This document shows, piece after piece, positions 1-48,895 of a stretch of DNA of 64,000 nucleotides. Position 1 is the first letter of the stretch. Each line of letters starts with the position of its first letter. The notes under the pieces are model-generated. The model saw only the letters and a list, made by a program, of their open reading frames with translations, was not told where the DNA came from and did not search any database. The translations under genes were made by a program, and so were the position numbers. This DNA is from Ridgeia piscesae (lineage: Eukaryota > Annelida > Polychaeta > Sabellida > Siboglinidae): contig JAODUO010000080.1 of assembly GCA_025642075.2 (NCBI GenBank), positions 386,001-450,000 on the forward strand. The letters run 5' to 3'.

Positions 1-224
1 CTTCTTAGTGAAATCTTGTTTAGTTAATAATTAAATAAATGAAGACATGAGTTGCTGTGGTCACTATGTATGATCATCAGATTGTAGCATCTATTTTCGG
101 AAACTGGTTTAAATATTATCGATTACAAAGTCACTGCGTAGGTGGATTGCCTCACTGGAAGTGCAGCAATCTTGCATCAAAACTGATGTTACTAATTTGG
201 TGACAGGATGACCTGGTGTCTTAC

Positions 225-1120
225 ATCGTCTTGTGTACAGTTGAACACTTGCAGGGGGTGGACTGAGATGGATTTGGCGCCATCTCCTACTTCCAAACAT
301 TCGCAGGCTGGTTTTGGATCTTTCAGCTCAGCTATGTTCAACTCAGCATCCTTTGTCTCACTTTTCAACCCATACAGTGCTCGGCTAAACATAAATGTTA
401 CATAAATCATGAAAATTATCCAAGATGTTTCTCTGTAATACTACCGCGAGCTGTACATTATGAAATATTCTGTTTCTTATGCACATCATTTAGATAAAGA
501 CTGTTGATAATGTTCAAACAACCTGAATTTAACAACAGCTGTAGATGTGTGACATATAAACCTATATGGGACACTACAAAGTTACTACAATTTCAACAAC
601 TTTGTTTCTCAATTCTGGTTAACCCAGTTTATAGTGGTACAAATGATTACCACAAAACAGACACTTATGAATACTGCTCTCATGCACCAGTTTAGTACAT
701 GGCTAAAAACTTCTGATGCATGCTTTAATTTGGGTTGGAATAATTATGTTAGTCCAAGTCAGTAGTTTAATGTGCCTACATTTTGTATTGAAAATGTGTA
801 TAAAATATTATAAATGTATGTGTTAGCTATGTTTACACAAGTGCACATATTAAATATTAATTTATGTTACTTGTATTTCAAGTTATTGATTATAGCAGTG
901 CATCCACAGCATTCCATGTACTCATCACTTGTGATTAGAAATATTGTGTACAAATTCTTACCAAGATTGAATATATCTTTTAGTAGAAATTGAAATAAAA
1001 GTTAGCTTAATGGTCTCACCTGCCTGCAGCTGCTATGTCGGTGTACGCCAATATTACATTCTTCTTGAGTTGCAAAGATTCACCTGTGGCTGCGTCTGCT
1101 ACACCCATCGTCGACACTAA
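225..1120 (-). CDS. Unrecognised gene, two exons (partial, runs off left edge)
   Basis: Two minus-strand exons are supported. The first, 1120-1020, follows a TTTCTAG acceptor and ends at a GTGAGA donor. The second, 384-225, follows a TATGTTTAG acceptor and ends at a GTAAGA donor. The first leaves two bases and the second supplies one, so the frame runs through. An ATG at 1108-1106 could be the start, giving MGVADAATGESLQLKKNVIL at the N-terminus; the second exon carries residues such as ALYGLKSETKDAELNIAEL and PACECLEVGDGAKSISVHPL. The product looks soluble, with no signal peptide or membrane helix in this part. I do not recognise the family. The gene continues left of base 1. If the ATG is real, it is divergent from the beta-lactamase-like gene, with about 2.1 kb between starts. 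An earlier 5' exon cannot be excluded. Confidence 0.6.
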
Positions 1121-1637
1121 CTAGAAAACAGAGATGCAATTACAACATACTGAATAATAATACACAAAAGTTACTCTAAAGTGACAACTCAACTCAAAGT
1201 GGCACTAAACTGCAACAGCTGAATATGCACTTGCAGTGTTTGAAATTCGTTAAGTTTCGTACTTGTCCTGAGGAAATTTTCACTCGTCCGTGCAACAATT
1301 AATGTGTCCCACAACTACATTTCATATATTTCAAAACCTACTTATCAACAAACTATTTTACAGTTGAATAGTATGTGCTGATAATGCTGTCAAAGGCAAT
1401 GCACAGTATTCTTTGTAGGTTTAGCTGAGAACAGTGGAGCCCTACATCCTAAGTTATCCCACGGACAACAAGTAGTAACAATTTCATTTGTCTGATGGAT
1501 CATGGATGGCACATCCAGTTATCGTGGGCTAGCGGACAAGTGGGATTTTGAATGCTGGCTTGGCATGCAGTCATCGTGAAGATGCCATCATGGACTTTTT
1601 TAGTAGGCCTATGTTTTATATTTCGGAGTGTCTATAT

Positions 1638-2341
1638 GTCCGGATATGGTCGAATAGCCTGGGGGACTATATATCCGGATACAGATAAATAGCGTAGATC
1701 AGTACTCAGGCCATTTGTTCGGATATATTTCTCGAAGGAGTTCAATTCAAATTCACACAAGTGGTACATTTGAGATGGACGAACTAGTGTTTGCACGTGA
1801 GTTTGAAGATTAAAAAAAAAATTGGCAGCTGTTGCCCAATTTAAAAATAGTAACTTTGTATAATTTTTATAAAAGAGACAGCAGGACAGCCGAGGAAGAC
1901 GGGTGTGGCTCCCATATCTGTACCAAGTGTTGTGTGAGTGACATATATAGTGGCCGGCCTGCCAGTCGAACACGAGTCATAACTTGCCATATTTTACAAT
2001 TTAAACATACTTTCTTAATCAATAGCATAGCACTTAGACTATGTGATTAAATTTTTGCAAACATAATTTTATGACTTAAATTTAAAGGTCGAATGTTGGC
2101 GAAACACCACGGTTATATTTTTGCCTAACATGCGTTCATGAGAAGGTAGAAGTATCTGTGTCTTCGAAGTTACATCTAACAATCTTTCACCTGTCCAGTT
2201 GTATAGCATATGCTCGATGTCGGGCAATGTGTCTGTATTTATCTGGTCAAACAGCGGATACGCAAACGTGGGCTATATTTGTCCATATCGATCCAGTATC
2301 CGGACGAATAGTGTCCAAGGCTATTCGCCCGTATCCGGTAA
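1638..2341. mobile_element. Non-autonomous DNA element with long imperfect TIRs
   Basis: The left end reads inward CCGGATATGGTCGAATAGCC from about 1640. The reverse complement of the right end, around 2295-2338, reads CCGGATACGGGCGAATAGCC. The similarity continues through a second CCGGATAC block about 35 bases further in on each side. Terminal repeats are about 45-50 bp with scattered mismatches. No transposase ORF lies between them and no clear target-site duplication was found, so the superfamily is unknown. Confidence 0.55.
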
Positions 2342-3066
2342 AATAGCTACGTCCGCGGCCTTTAAGTTTATATTTCCATTACAAAAATTTGGCATCCCAA
2401 ATTTATGTACCGCCATTATTAATATCATAAAAGTTTTCTCGTCATCTAAGGATGCCCCACGATATAAGGAATTGCTGCGCAGTACTCTAGGCTCGTGGTG
2501 CAAGCAACATCGTAGGTGTGACACATAGCTGGGAACTGACAACTGCTATTCGTAAAAGTAAACGGATTGGTACTCTGACTGCGAGTCTGTCGGACCGTCT
2601 CTTGCTGGTGTTGGGCGATAATAACGATAGTAAACTTAACAATACAACGCGCACATGATCTGTTTCATTTAATGCCCCAGCGAATGTTACATAACACAAT
2701 GCATTTACCATTTATTTTCTAAATAGATCAAATGTGTGATGCGCTCAGATTTAGACGACTTGAGTAAGAACAGCAACACTGTTCCTTGACTTTCCTGTCC
2801 GGTAGAGGGCGCCAAAATACGTCGGATAGCTTCTGTTTCTGATCTATGCTGTGGGCTAGTAGAGTGATGACCGCTTGTATAACTAGGGACGGAGGTTTAA
2901 TTAGAATCATGATTTGCTAGATCTGTGCATGGTTATATGCTTTAGGTTAGTTAGCTTAAGCGTCTGCAGTGGAGTCGACCGTCCTGGCCTCTTAGTCCTA
3001 TATGACTTGAAAGTGGATTAAATTGCTGAACCGTAAAAATGGTACACCATGCAGTCCATGCGCCAA

Positions 3067-3086
3067 GCCATATCATATGATATGGC
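3067..3086. repeat. Perfect 20-bp palindrome
   Basis: GCCATATCATATGATATGGC equals its own reverse complement. It lies about 170 bp upstream of the beta-lactamase-like start codon. It could be a dimeric factor site or chance in AT-rich DNA. Confidence 0.6.
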
Positions 3087-3253
3087 ATGGTTTTGTTGTA
3101 CGCTCACACTTTCGCCACTGCTAAAACTTACATACACGTCAACATAGATCTATGTACGAAACTAATAATATAACAGACATTAAATGTACACAATGTGTAG
3201 TACGTCATGCGTGAAGTGCAGCGATCTGCTTTCGCTTTCAGTTCCCGTTTAGA

Positions 3254-10662
<7,409 letters not shown>

Positions 10663-10904
10663 GAGGAGGATGTTTGAAGAACAAGTTGTGATATTGCAGA
10701 CACAAACTAATATCCATTGAGCACATTAATGCTGGTATCAAATAAGCAGTTTTATTGCTTCTGAATCATTGTTGCATGATATATTTTATACATCAGCAAA
10801 ATTATTTGTTGGATGTTTACAAGTTAATATTGTTGTACTGCTACCTAATTCAAATAAGAAATGATAAACATCTCTGCATATCAAGATCACAATGTGTTGC
10901 TACA

Positions 10905-10961
<57 letters not shown>

Positions 10962-12409
10962 TCTGGTTTGCTATTTGATTAATAATGTTATGGTGTTAAT
11001 ACATCCACTGTGATGAACTATATGTCATGTGAAGTCTATACTCATATATTTGAACATAAAATGTTCCCATGAAATACACTATAATTTATATATGGAGTAA
11101 TCTGGGTTTTTTCATGGATGAGAAACTGTTTTGTGTATGTTCTCAATGATATTAAATGCAATTGTAACATACAAATATTTTGCAGGCTTGTCTCCGACAC
11201 GATGTTCTAGCACACTAATTCACAATAACCTTAACATTAATGCACCTTTTTCATAATTATTTTGAGATTATAGACTTTTAGACTGTATCAATACTACTTA
11301 CATTTCCTGTTTATTATTGTGAACCCGTTTAACCCTTATCTGTTGCTAGCTTTTTAATGTTAACCATTCACTAACATATACACTGTTGTTTTATTTATAA
11401 TAATGATAAATATTGAAAAGTTATCAGAAGCAATTTTGTATGTGCCCCAGAATGTCTGATGTTGCTAAAGTTACCTGGTATTATAGCAACTTTGTCAACC
11501 AAAGCTATAAGATGGGAATGGATAATGGGTAAGTTACACTGGAATTAATGTACAGAGATGAGAAGGTACTTATTATTGAGAGTGAAGAAATTTAACACCT
11601 GAAAAATTTAAGTCGTGAGAAATATTAGTATTGTACAGATTTGACATGACAAGACTTAGTAATGAGGTGGTCGTTTGTAGTGGAAGTGTTTTTGATTGGG
11701 GAACTGGAGATAGGATTAGCCCCTAATAAATTATTCAACTGCACACACTCCCTTCATCTGATAGTATTGTGAGTTGAGCCGACAGTAGAGAAACAGAAGT
11801 TACAGTGTCCCTCCAACAAAAATGATTACACATCACCCCTCACCTATCTTCCAATATCAGTCCGACAGCACGGAAGAACTGCAGAGTGATACTGAAGCTT
11901 CTGCTCAGCCCTGTAACATTGTTCTGACACCGTACCGCTATAAAAATGTTTTAAATCTTGAAATATCTGAAACATTACCACACGAAATATGTCAAGCAAC
12001 ACATTCTTCGTCTTCGGAATATAATTGATGGGTGTCAGGCATAGTAATATTAATTAAGAAATTTCCAAAGCTTAGATATACATACGTATTATATATTACA
12101 TGCCAAAAAGGATGCGCATGTTCCTGTTTTTTTTTTTTTTAGTAAGCACGGTAGATGGCAAAGAGCGGGCTTGCAATTCGCTATTTACGGTAACGTGGAT
12201 TGCTATTTTAATTTGTTCGTATAAAAATGGGATTGCCCATTAGTGTTGCATGGTATGTTATGGTTTATAAAAACAAAATTATTTTATTAATATTTAATCT
12301 TGGTCAGTAAACACTATAACAATTTGTATTTCTAAAATGTAAACCGCACACTGCGGCTACGAATAGGCGGCTAATAGAAGGACCGTCCAGAAACGAAAAC
12401 AGTGAAAGC
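10663..12409. other. Spacer between the beta-lactamase-like gene and EXOSC10
   Basis: It holds the 3' flank of the first gene, repeat C copy 2, a (TA)n tract at about 10904-10957, and then AT-rich DNA with no convincing exon. The last 250 bases should contain the EXOSC10 promoter. No TATA box is obvious; a T-run lies near 12128-12140. Confidence 0.5.
10791..10872 (+). repeat. Dispersed repeat C, copy 2
   Basis: This is the sister of 9566-9645: GGATGTTTACAAGTTAAT, TTGTTGTACTGCTACCTAAT and CAAATAAGAAATGATAAACA. It lies just 3' of the stop codon at 10662. Confidence 0.55.
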
Positions 12410-42421
<30,012 letters not shown>

Positions 42422-43015
42422 CTAAGACTCGCCAGTGGTTTTTATCAAAAAGACGGTCACAATTTACAGCATTTTACTGCAGTTATGACGAGCTGTTGGT
42501 GTCTATAGTGGTTGTCTTGTTAGTTAAGATGTGCTATAAAAGAAGTCCAGTCGACGGGTCCGTCCCGTGTCTTAATGATCAGAGCAGCCATATTTATGGC
42601 TGCCACACATAAATCTGTTGTTCATTTTTTTGAATAGTTTCAGTTGTGATCTCAGTTTCTGAGATGGGAATATCATCCAAAAGACAATGTAATAATGCTA
42701 TATCAGTACAAAAGTTGACACGGTAAATTAAATTATATTATGACGTGATATTGCCAAAAGAGTCAACTTCCTTATTAAATGGCTAGCCACTGCCTTCAAT
42801 ATTTAATGTTGCACTGTTTTATGAGGTGAGGCGTAGTAGGTCCAGTCCTCGAAGACCATTCAAAGAAAACTGGCCAATGAGGACCAAAACAGCTATCTCT
42901 TAAAACATGTTTTCTCTGAAGAATGATGTCTCCCTAAATATATTTCATTGTATCCAATATGGCCAGATTAAATTGTATCAAAATCTCGACTGTAATATGT
43001 GGTGCTGTGTGGTAC

Positions 43016-43021
43016 AATAAA
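43016..43021 (+). promoter_or_regulatory. Candidate EXOSC10 polyadenylation signal
   Basis: AATAAA lies about 595 bases after the stop codon. ATTAAA variants occur earlier (about 42728, 42774, 42966), so the true 3' end may be closer. The 42422-43015 stretch shows no other coding feature and is probably 3' UTR and flank. Confidence 0.4.
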
Positions 43022-43419
43022 GAAATATATTTTATGAATTTGCATTGGAATTTGTTATCATGGGCTCAGTGAAATTGGCTTGATTATCGGTGTCGCGGGA
43101 GTGATGATCATTATAATGATGGGCTGCAAGTCTTAATAAGTTCATCCAGGTTGTCACGTGTGCGATCCCATATGACACTGCGTATACTTCGTATCGTTTA
43201 GCATTTATCCCCAAATATTGTCTGTGGTGCTGCTTGGTACAGTCATTAGGGATAGTGATTGTTGGCTGTAGGCCTACTGCTGTATATTCTGTATATTTTG
43301 GGGTACCTAAAATGATTATGCATTGTTAGGAGATGCGCACAACCTCTTGGCTTCTAAGGATTTAGGTGCAATAGAGATCTCTGTCATCATAAAAAAATAT
43401 TTAATTGCATAGTGAGTGG

Positions 43420-43745
43420 ATATGTGATGGTGCGGATGGAGTGGTCAAGATAGCTAGCGGCTCTTTGCTCGAGTAGGTCAGTGAGGTCAAGTGGCGCCAG
43501 TCCATGTTGTGCACAACACGCCAATTGCAGGATTGTTACACGGGGAGTCAGTGCAGTTTCATAAGAACTAGTGTTATATGTTCCTATCTGTGGCAGCGGC
43601 TCACTAGCCAAACGTTTCGCACTCTGTAACTTGGATATACAGGAGACAGTTTGCATAGTAAAGTATCGATAAGACGAGAATATACAAGGCGGACTGCGGC
43701 TTTATGGGTGAGGCATGATCGGATCGACGCAATGTTCCTTGGATG
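43420..43745 (-). pseudogene. LINE reverse-transcriptase C-terminal fragment (CR1-like)
   Basis: One minus frame reads CLTHKAAVRLVYSRLIDTLL and another continues ISKLQSAKRLASEPL, then HGLAPLDLTDLLEQRAASYL. These match the LVYSRLDY...KLQxxQNxAARL...HGLAPxYLTDLL blocks of CR1/L2 LINE ORF2. Frame changes and substitutions show it is dead. Confidence 0.68.
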
Positions 43746-43769
43746 GTAGTATGATGTACAACAGACATG

Positions 43770-43995
43770 TTGTGGCGTAGCCAGAGGGGGCAGGGGGGCC
43801 ATGACTCCCAATCCCAGAACAATGTTGGATGGTGGGGAACATAGGACCAATAAATGGCTGCATGATTCATAGAGTCGCAAAGTACAGAGAGTATAAGTCT
43901 GTCTGTGTAAGATTTTCCTTCCCAGTCGTACACTTTCGCAAATAAATGTGTCATTCAAATAGGATTAAGATAGAATTCTCCACTTCTGTCGCTGG
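43770..43995 (+). repeat. Dispersed repeat A, copy 2
   Basis: Sister of 3895-4125 (block list given there). It directly abuts the LINE fragment at 43420-43745, but no shared coding links them. Confidence 0.55.
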
Positions 43996-44149
43996 CTGCA
44001 ACCCAAGTGGTGAAAGGCAATGAAAATGTCATCATTCTTTATGTGCACGATGGCTGATGGCTATTACGGATTCAAAATAATAGTTGTCCGATTATTAGAC
44101 TAGGGTCAAATTGTTCTTTTCTTGGCACCACTGTCGTCAGGGTGAGTTG

Positions 44150-44420
44150 ATCATGATTTATTTTCACTGTCTCGTTTCATCCTCTCATTTTCCTCTCACT
44201 ACATTCTCTGTCTGTAGTCTCCAGTTCCTTCATCTGTTGCTCTTTTTCTCCATTCGTCTCCCACTCTTTCGGTGTCGCTTTTAATGCCTCTCTCGATCCC
44301 TCAGCCCTCCCTCTCTTCCTACCTCCATCTTTTCCTACCTCCATCTCTTCCTACCTCCCTCCCTCTCTGCCTCTCACTCCCTCTTCCTCGGATCCTCCCT
44401 CCTCTGTCTCTGCGTCACAC
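44150..44420. repeat. Pyrimidine-rich low-complexity stretch
   Basis: CT-rich sequence with repeated CTACCTCCATCTCTTCCTAC and CCCTCCCTC motifs. The ORF here reflects the base composition only. Confidence 0.7.
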
Positions 44421-44827
44421 TATATCTATCCCATACATGGCTTCGGTCATGGCTATTTGCACATATCTACACGAACGGCGAAGCTATTTATGCCATTCAT
44501 TGACATTATCACAGTTTAACACAGACAATGCAATCCGTCAATTGGTGTTGGACATTCTTGGCATAGCTACGCCAGAACGCAGGGGTTGACAACATGTAAC
44601 TTCGCCATATCGGTGACTTGCACGTGACAGGTATTTCTATTAAGAAATGACTGAAGGGTGCAACGATCGACCAATAGCATGGAATCGTTGGGGTCAAAAT
44701 GTAGTTCTCCCCGTTAACAGTGCAAGGCAATTGTTTTATGTGTTAATGATATACATTGCGACTCATGAAATAGTACTTGACATAAATATAGCCCAGTAGG
44801 TACAATTCAGATATATTGTATAGATGG

Positions 44828-45367
44828 ATGATGCTGACAGAAGAAGACATTCACATTCCAACATTCGTGGAAGAGGATGTGGACAACTACGTTGAGCAAG
44901 TAGGGAAACAGATGATAAGCGTTCATGAACAGGTGTGTAAAAATAGTGAAAGTTTGTACGTGTTACGTGCAGGGTTTTTACCAGATAATGTAAACAGTAA
45001 AATAATGTAACCCTGTCCATTGTGATGAACCAATTTATGTTGCTTTTCATTGGTGGATCCATATCACCAACTGAATTCAAAGTCTCTTACTTTCCCATAC
45101 AGATAACATAAGCTGACTATGAATATAGCACAACCACTGGTCAGATAGAGATAACATTGTTATCAACTAGAATAGTGTCCCTTACTATATTTTATTCTTT
45201 CCACAAATGTCACAACTGCCCAACAGCGCCAATCTAAGCAGTACATGAACAGACAGACAAAGGGAGTGACATCATTTCACTTTAAGATTGGGGACATCGT
45301 CCTGAAACGAAACATGAGGAACATCGGGAGAAAAGGTGGCAAACTGGAGCCAACTTATCCTCAATAA
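44828..45367 (+). pseudogene. Integrase-derived C-terminal segment, two exons
   Basis: Exon-like segments 44828-44932 (LTEEDIHIPTFVEEDVDNYV, ending at CAG|GTGTGT) and 45227-45367 (after CAACAG) join in phase. The second reads RQSKQYMNRQTKGVTSFHFK, then IGDIVLKRNMRN and GGKLEP, and then stops. The block TSFHFKIGDIVLKRNMRNxGRKGGKLEP is the post-catalytic region of Gypsy-type or Ginger/GIN-type integrase proteins. No DDE core is attached on this strand. A possible third exon after 45713 reads KKYRAKLPGDTGNNSWRD, of unknown meaning. It is a relic or part of a domesticated integrase-like gene. Confidence 0.62.
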
Positions 45368-46612
45368 ATTTGACAACTGTTTCACGTGTCTTACTTACAT
45401 TTTAAAATAAGAACTGAACTAGATGTGTGAACATTATAGATTGGGACAAGACAGCACTAATTAGAAACAAGATGCATGAGACAACATTGCTGCTGAATCC
45501 TAAATTGGCTAACTAACAACATAGTTATTCACATTTTAATTGGATTTCTTCAAGCATCACACATTACTTACTTGGAGTTTTCTGATAAATGCAATGACAA
45601 ACATTGATCATTGGAGGTATACTTAGTCATCACAAGATGGTGATGATATTGGGGATTGGATTACTGTGAGATAATAATAATATTCCTGATAATATGTTCC
45701 TTATCATCAGGATAAGAAATATCGGGCCAAACTACCAGGTGACACTGGCAATAACAGCTGGCGTGATCTTAGTGACAAAGATGGCCTATGTAGGGTATGA
45801 ACCTGCCACACACAACACTGAATCGATATTACCCTAAACTTTCCAAGTGAACAAAATGTTTAGACAAACAACTGACAATGCATTTGCATTGCAACACAGT
45901 ATTCTAAATGCAATCAGTCACAACTGTATTTTATAAATTATTATTAGAAGTTTTTAATTTATCATCTGACAGGAATACATAATTATTAAAAATCCAAAAA
46001 CAAGTATGCACAAATTCACTGTTCTGGATAACACTGCTAACTTTGTTTTGAACTCTTCTTTTATGGAAACACATCATCCGTCACCATGGCTGTCAAACAC
46101 CCTATTTGAACGATTGTTTCTACCTGAAAAAGTGACAAGTTACAAAACCAGTACAGTTGTTTCCCACAAGCATGAGTTCTTAATGGTGTTTATTACAACA
46201 GGATATTTTGCATTGCCTAACAATATCCAGCATTTTCTCTAGTTGATTATCCTCTCTATGTATAATGACATCCCAAATATGAATAGGGTATGTGTCGTTT
46301 AATACATATTAGGTTTTATGTGGGATATGTGTGTAAAATAGGTATGACATTGCTTTATTGACTAATACAATGCAACTTTATAATAGGACTGACGTAGACT
46401 TGTTCAAATTAGTGTCTTCGCAAGAGTGACACTGTTGGTGACACTGCAGTCAAGTAACAATTCTTATTTACTCTGCTCATTTCTCCTGTTCAATGTGCTT
46501 GTGGCCATATTCTCCTGGTCTATCCCATATCATTTTTTTCTTGTTCAGTGTCTCTGTGCCAGGTGGCCTTCTCTTCACCTCTTATATGGCGTTTCTATAA
46601 TAAAGCAATGTT

Positions 46613-46616
<4 letters not shown>

Positions 46617-46682
<66 letters not shown>
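46617..46682. repeat. (TA)n microsatellite
   Basis: A pure TA run of about 65 bp. The surrounding 45400-47400 is AT-rich with no convincing gene. Confidence 0.95.
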
Positions 46683-46684
<2 letters not shown>

Positions 46685-47405
46685 CTATTAGAAAAATAAA
46701 ATAGTTATTAAAATATAATGAACGAAAGCAAAATAATAAAAATCCATCAATATATTATACAATATATGTATTTTAAAGACTACATGAAAGTCTTCCAAGA
46801 TATAGTTAAGCAGTAACGTATTTATTACATTTTTATATCTTTCAATAATATATTTTTCCACAAACAAAATGTAGAACGAATTAATTAAAGTTCATCGTGA
46901 AACGTTAATTAATTCATTTTTAAGATAAAATCCATGAAATTATGTAATTTATAATATTTATATAATTTAAAAAGAGGGTATCCGGAAGTGGGAGACACTG
47001 GGAACATTCTGCCTATAGTACATTAGTACATAGTACAGTATCTAATGTATCTACTTGGGCTCGGGACTCCGCTTTGGTTGCTCCTTACAACGTTCCCCTG
47101 GCGAGAAATGTCACGACCTTCAACCCTCACAACTGACCACTGTGCTACGAGAAAGGGAGGGAGTATCTGCCCCCTAAGCCCGGCGTTCCATTGCCGGATG
47201 TGACCCTCCATATTGCGAGCATCACGTGATACACCCTTTGCCACGAGGCATCGAATACACATCAGTTACAATTATAGTAGCAATTTCCTTTCTTTATATA
47301 CCATATAGTGTTTGACTGGCGAGATTGTGGTGTCAACTTGTTTTAAACCCAAACTGATATAACTATTTCCAGTGAAGTTATTTGTATTGTAGAATGGCTT
47401 TAAAA

Positions 47406-48140
47406 ACATCGTTTATATTTATATTATATCATATGATACATTAAACATGTTAACATGTGAAACTATAATTATTCATCCATGCACAGTTATGGATAGGTAT
47501 TTTTTACACCAGGCAACGTGAAACCAAGATGGCGCACACATCGTCGCCATTTTTTCCTTCATAAAATGTAACAAGGAATTACTTTAAAATGTTGATACAA
47601 AATTTCCCAATAATTCCATATAACTCAAATTTTTAAACAAGAATACATAACATAAAATAATAAACATATAATTAACAGATGTAGATTGACAACTTTAGTT
47701 ATTTTATTAAAGGTATTATCGACACCTATCAGCATAGTGATCGTAATTTTGTTTTCCAAGTGCGTGTTGGCTTAAAGAGGCAAAAACATCGTTTATATGT
47801 TATATTATATCATATGATACATTAAACATGTTAACCTATAATTATTCATCCATGCAGATTTATGGATAGGAATGTTTTACAACAAGCGACGTGAAACTAA
47901 GATGGCGCACACATCGTCGCCATTTTGTCCTTCATAAAATGTAACAAGGAATTATTTTAAATGTTGATACATAATTTCATATAACTCAAATTGGTAAACA
48001 AGAATATATAACATAAAATAATAAACATATAACAGATGTAGACTAAGCCAATTTATTTTATTTAAGATATCATCAACACCGATCAGCATAGTGATCATAA
48101 TTTTGTTTTCCACATACGTGTTAGCTTAAACGGGCGAAAG
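47406..48140. repeat. Local tandem duplication, about 380 + 355 bp
   Basis: Unit 1 starts ACATCGTTTATATTTATATT at 47406 and unit 2 starts ACATCGTTTATATGTTATAT at 47786. Shared blocks include CATGATACATTAAACATG-like sequence, AAGATGGCGCACACATCGTC, TTCATAAAATGTAACAAGG and CAGCATAGTGATC. The copies differ by small indels. A truncated third start, GCTTAAACGGGCGAAAGC, follows at about 48124. No ORF. Confidence 0.85.
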
Positions 48141-48895
48141 CACTTGTCCAAACAATGGTATTGACTTTAGGGACAAAACCTAGAAATGATCGAAGCTAGG
48201 CAACCTTTCTCATCGGAGTAAGCAATGAATTTAAAGATCTTACAGATAATACGATATCGGACAGGAAGACAATGCAATGACTTTAGAAGCCGCATATAAC
48301 GAATAAAACATGGAGACCTAGTCTCAATCCTTGCTAAGCAATTCTGAACACATTGTAATTTTGTGATGCTGTTAAAGGTAGAATTATGGTAGAGGGAATT
48401 ACAACAGAAACATGCATTGAATCACGTATATGATTATATAACAATAATGGATCGTACGAGCATTAGTTGTCTTTCCACCACAAACCATAAACGTTCATAC
48501 CTTCGAATAACTGCATCGTCCAATCTGTGCCCGTCCTCGTTGTGTTTCGGCATCTGTTGATATCCTAGTGTCTGCTGACATCTTAAACTGCACCTTGTGT
48601 ACAGCTTAGTTGAGACCAACTGTCACACTACATTGAGCGTCAAACGTGCATCGTCTGCTGCACTCGACCCCAATCGAACAAACCAAGAAACGGATGAAGT
48701 TGGGTCAGTCTGAAAAGGAATATCAGTTGTGAAGAACAATTAGAATTTTTTACATGCTTAGACAAACGTATCTGCTATTTATATTATTATAAGTTTGGTT
48801 TGTTATACGACAATAACAATATTTTGAAGAATAAAAACATTGTTTTATTCATAATGTGACTCTAATGCTAATAATTAATAACTGCTAGCTACCTC

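Larger units (their letters stand above)
1121..3253. other. Spacer between divergent genes
   Basis: No convincing exon lies here. The stretch contains a TIR-bounded element (about 1638-2341) and a 20-bp palindrome (3067-3086). The short ORFs in it have no recognisable domain. It should hold the promoters of both flanking genes if the minus-strand start at 1108 is right, but I see no clear TATA box or CpG-rich core. Confidence 0.4.

Noticed and set aside
43604..43958. Two overlapping ORFs of 116 and 124 codons as a gene
   Set aside because: Only parts match a LINE reverse-transcriptase end and those lie in different frames; the rest is dispersed repeat A.
45990..46242. 78-codon ORF
   Set aside because: No recognisable motif and AT-rich surroundings; a link to the nearby integrase relic could not be shown.
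47023..47262. 79-codon minus-strand ORF with a weak A-box-like CGTAGCACAGTGGTC
   Set aside because: No B box at tRNA spacing, no domain and no splice support.
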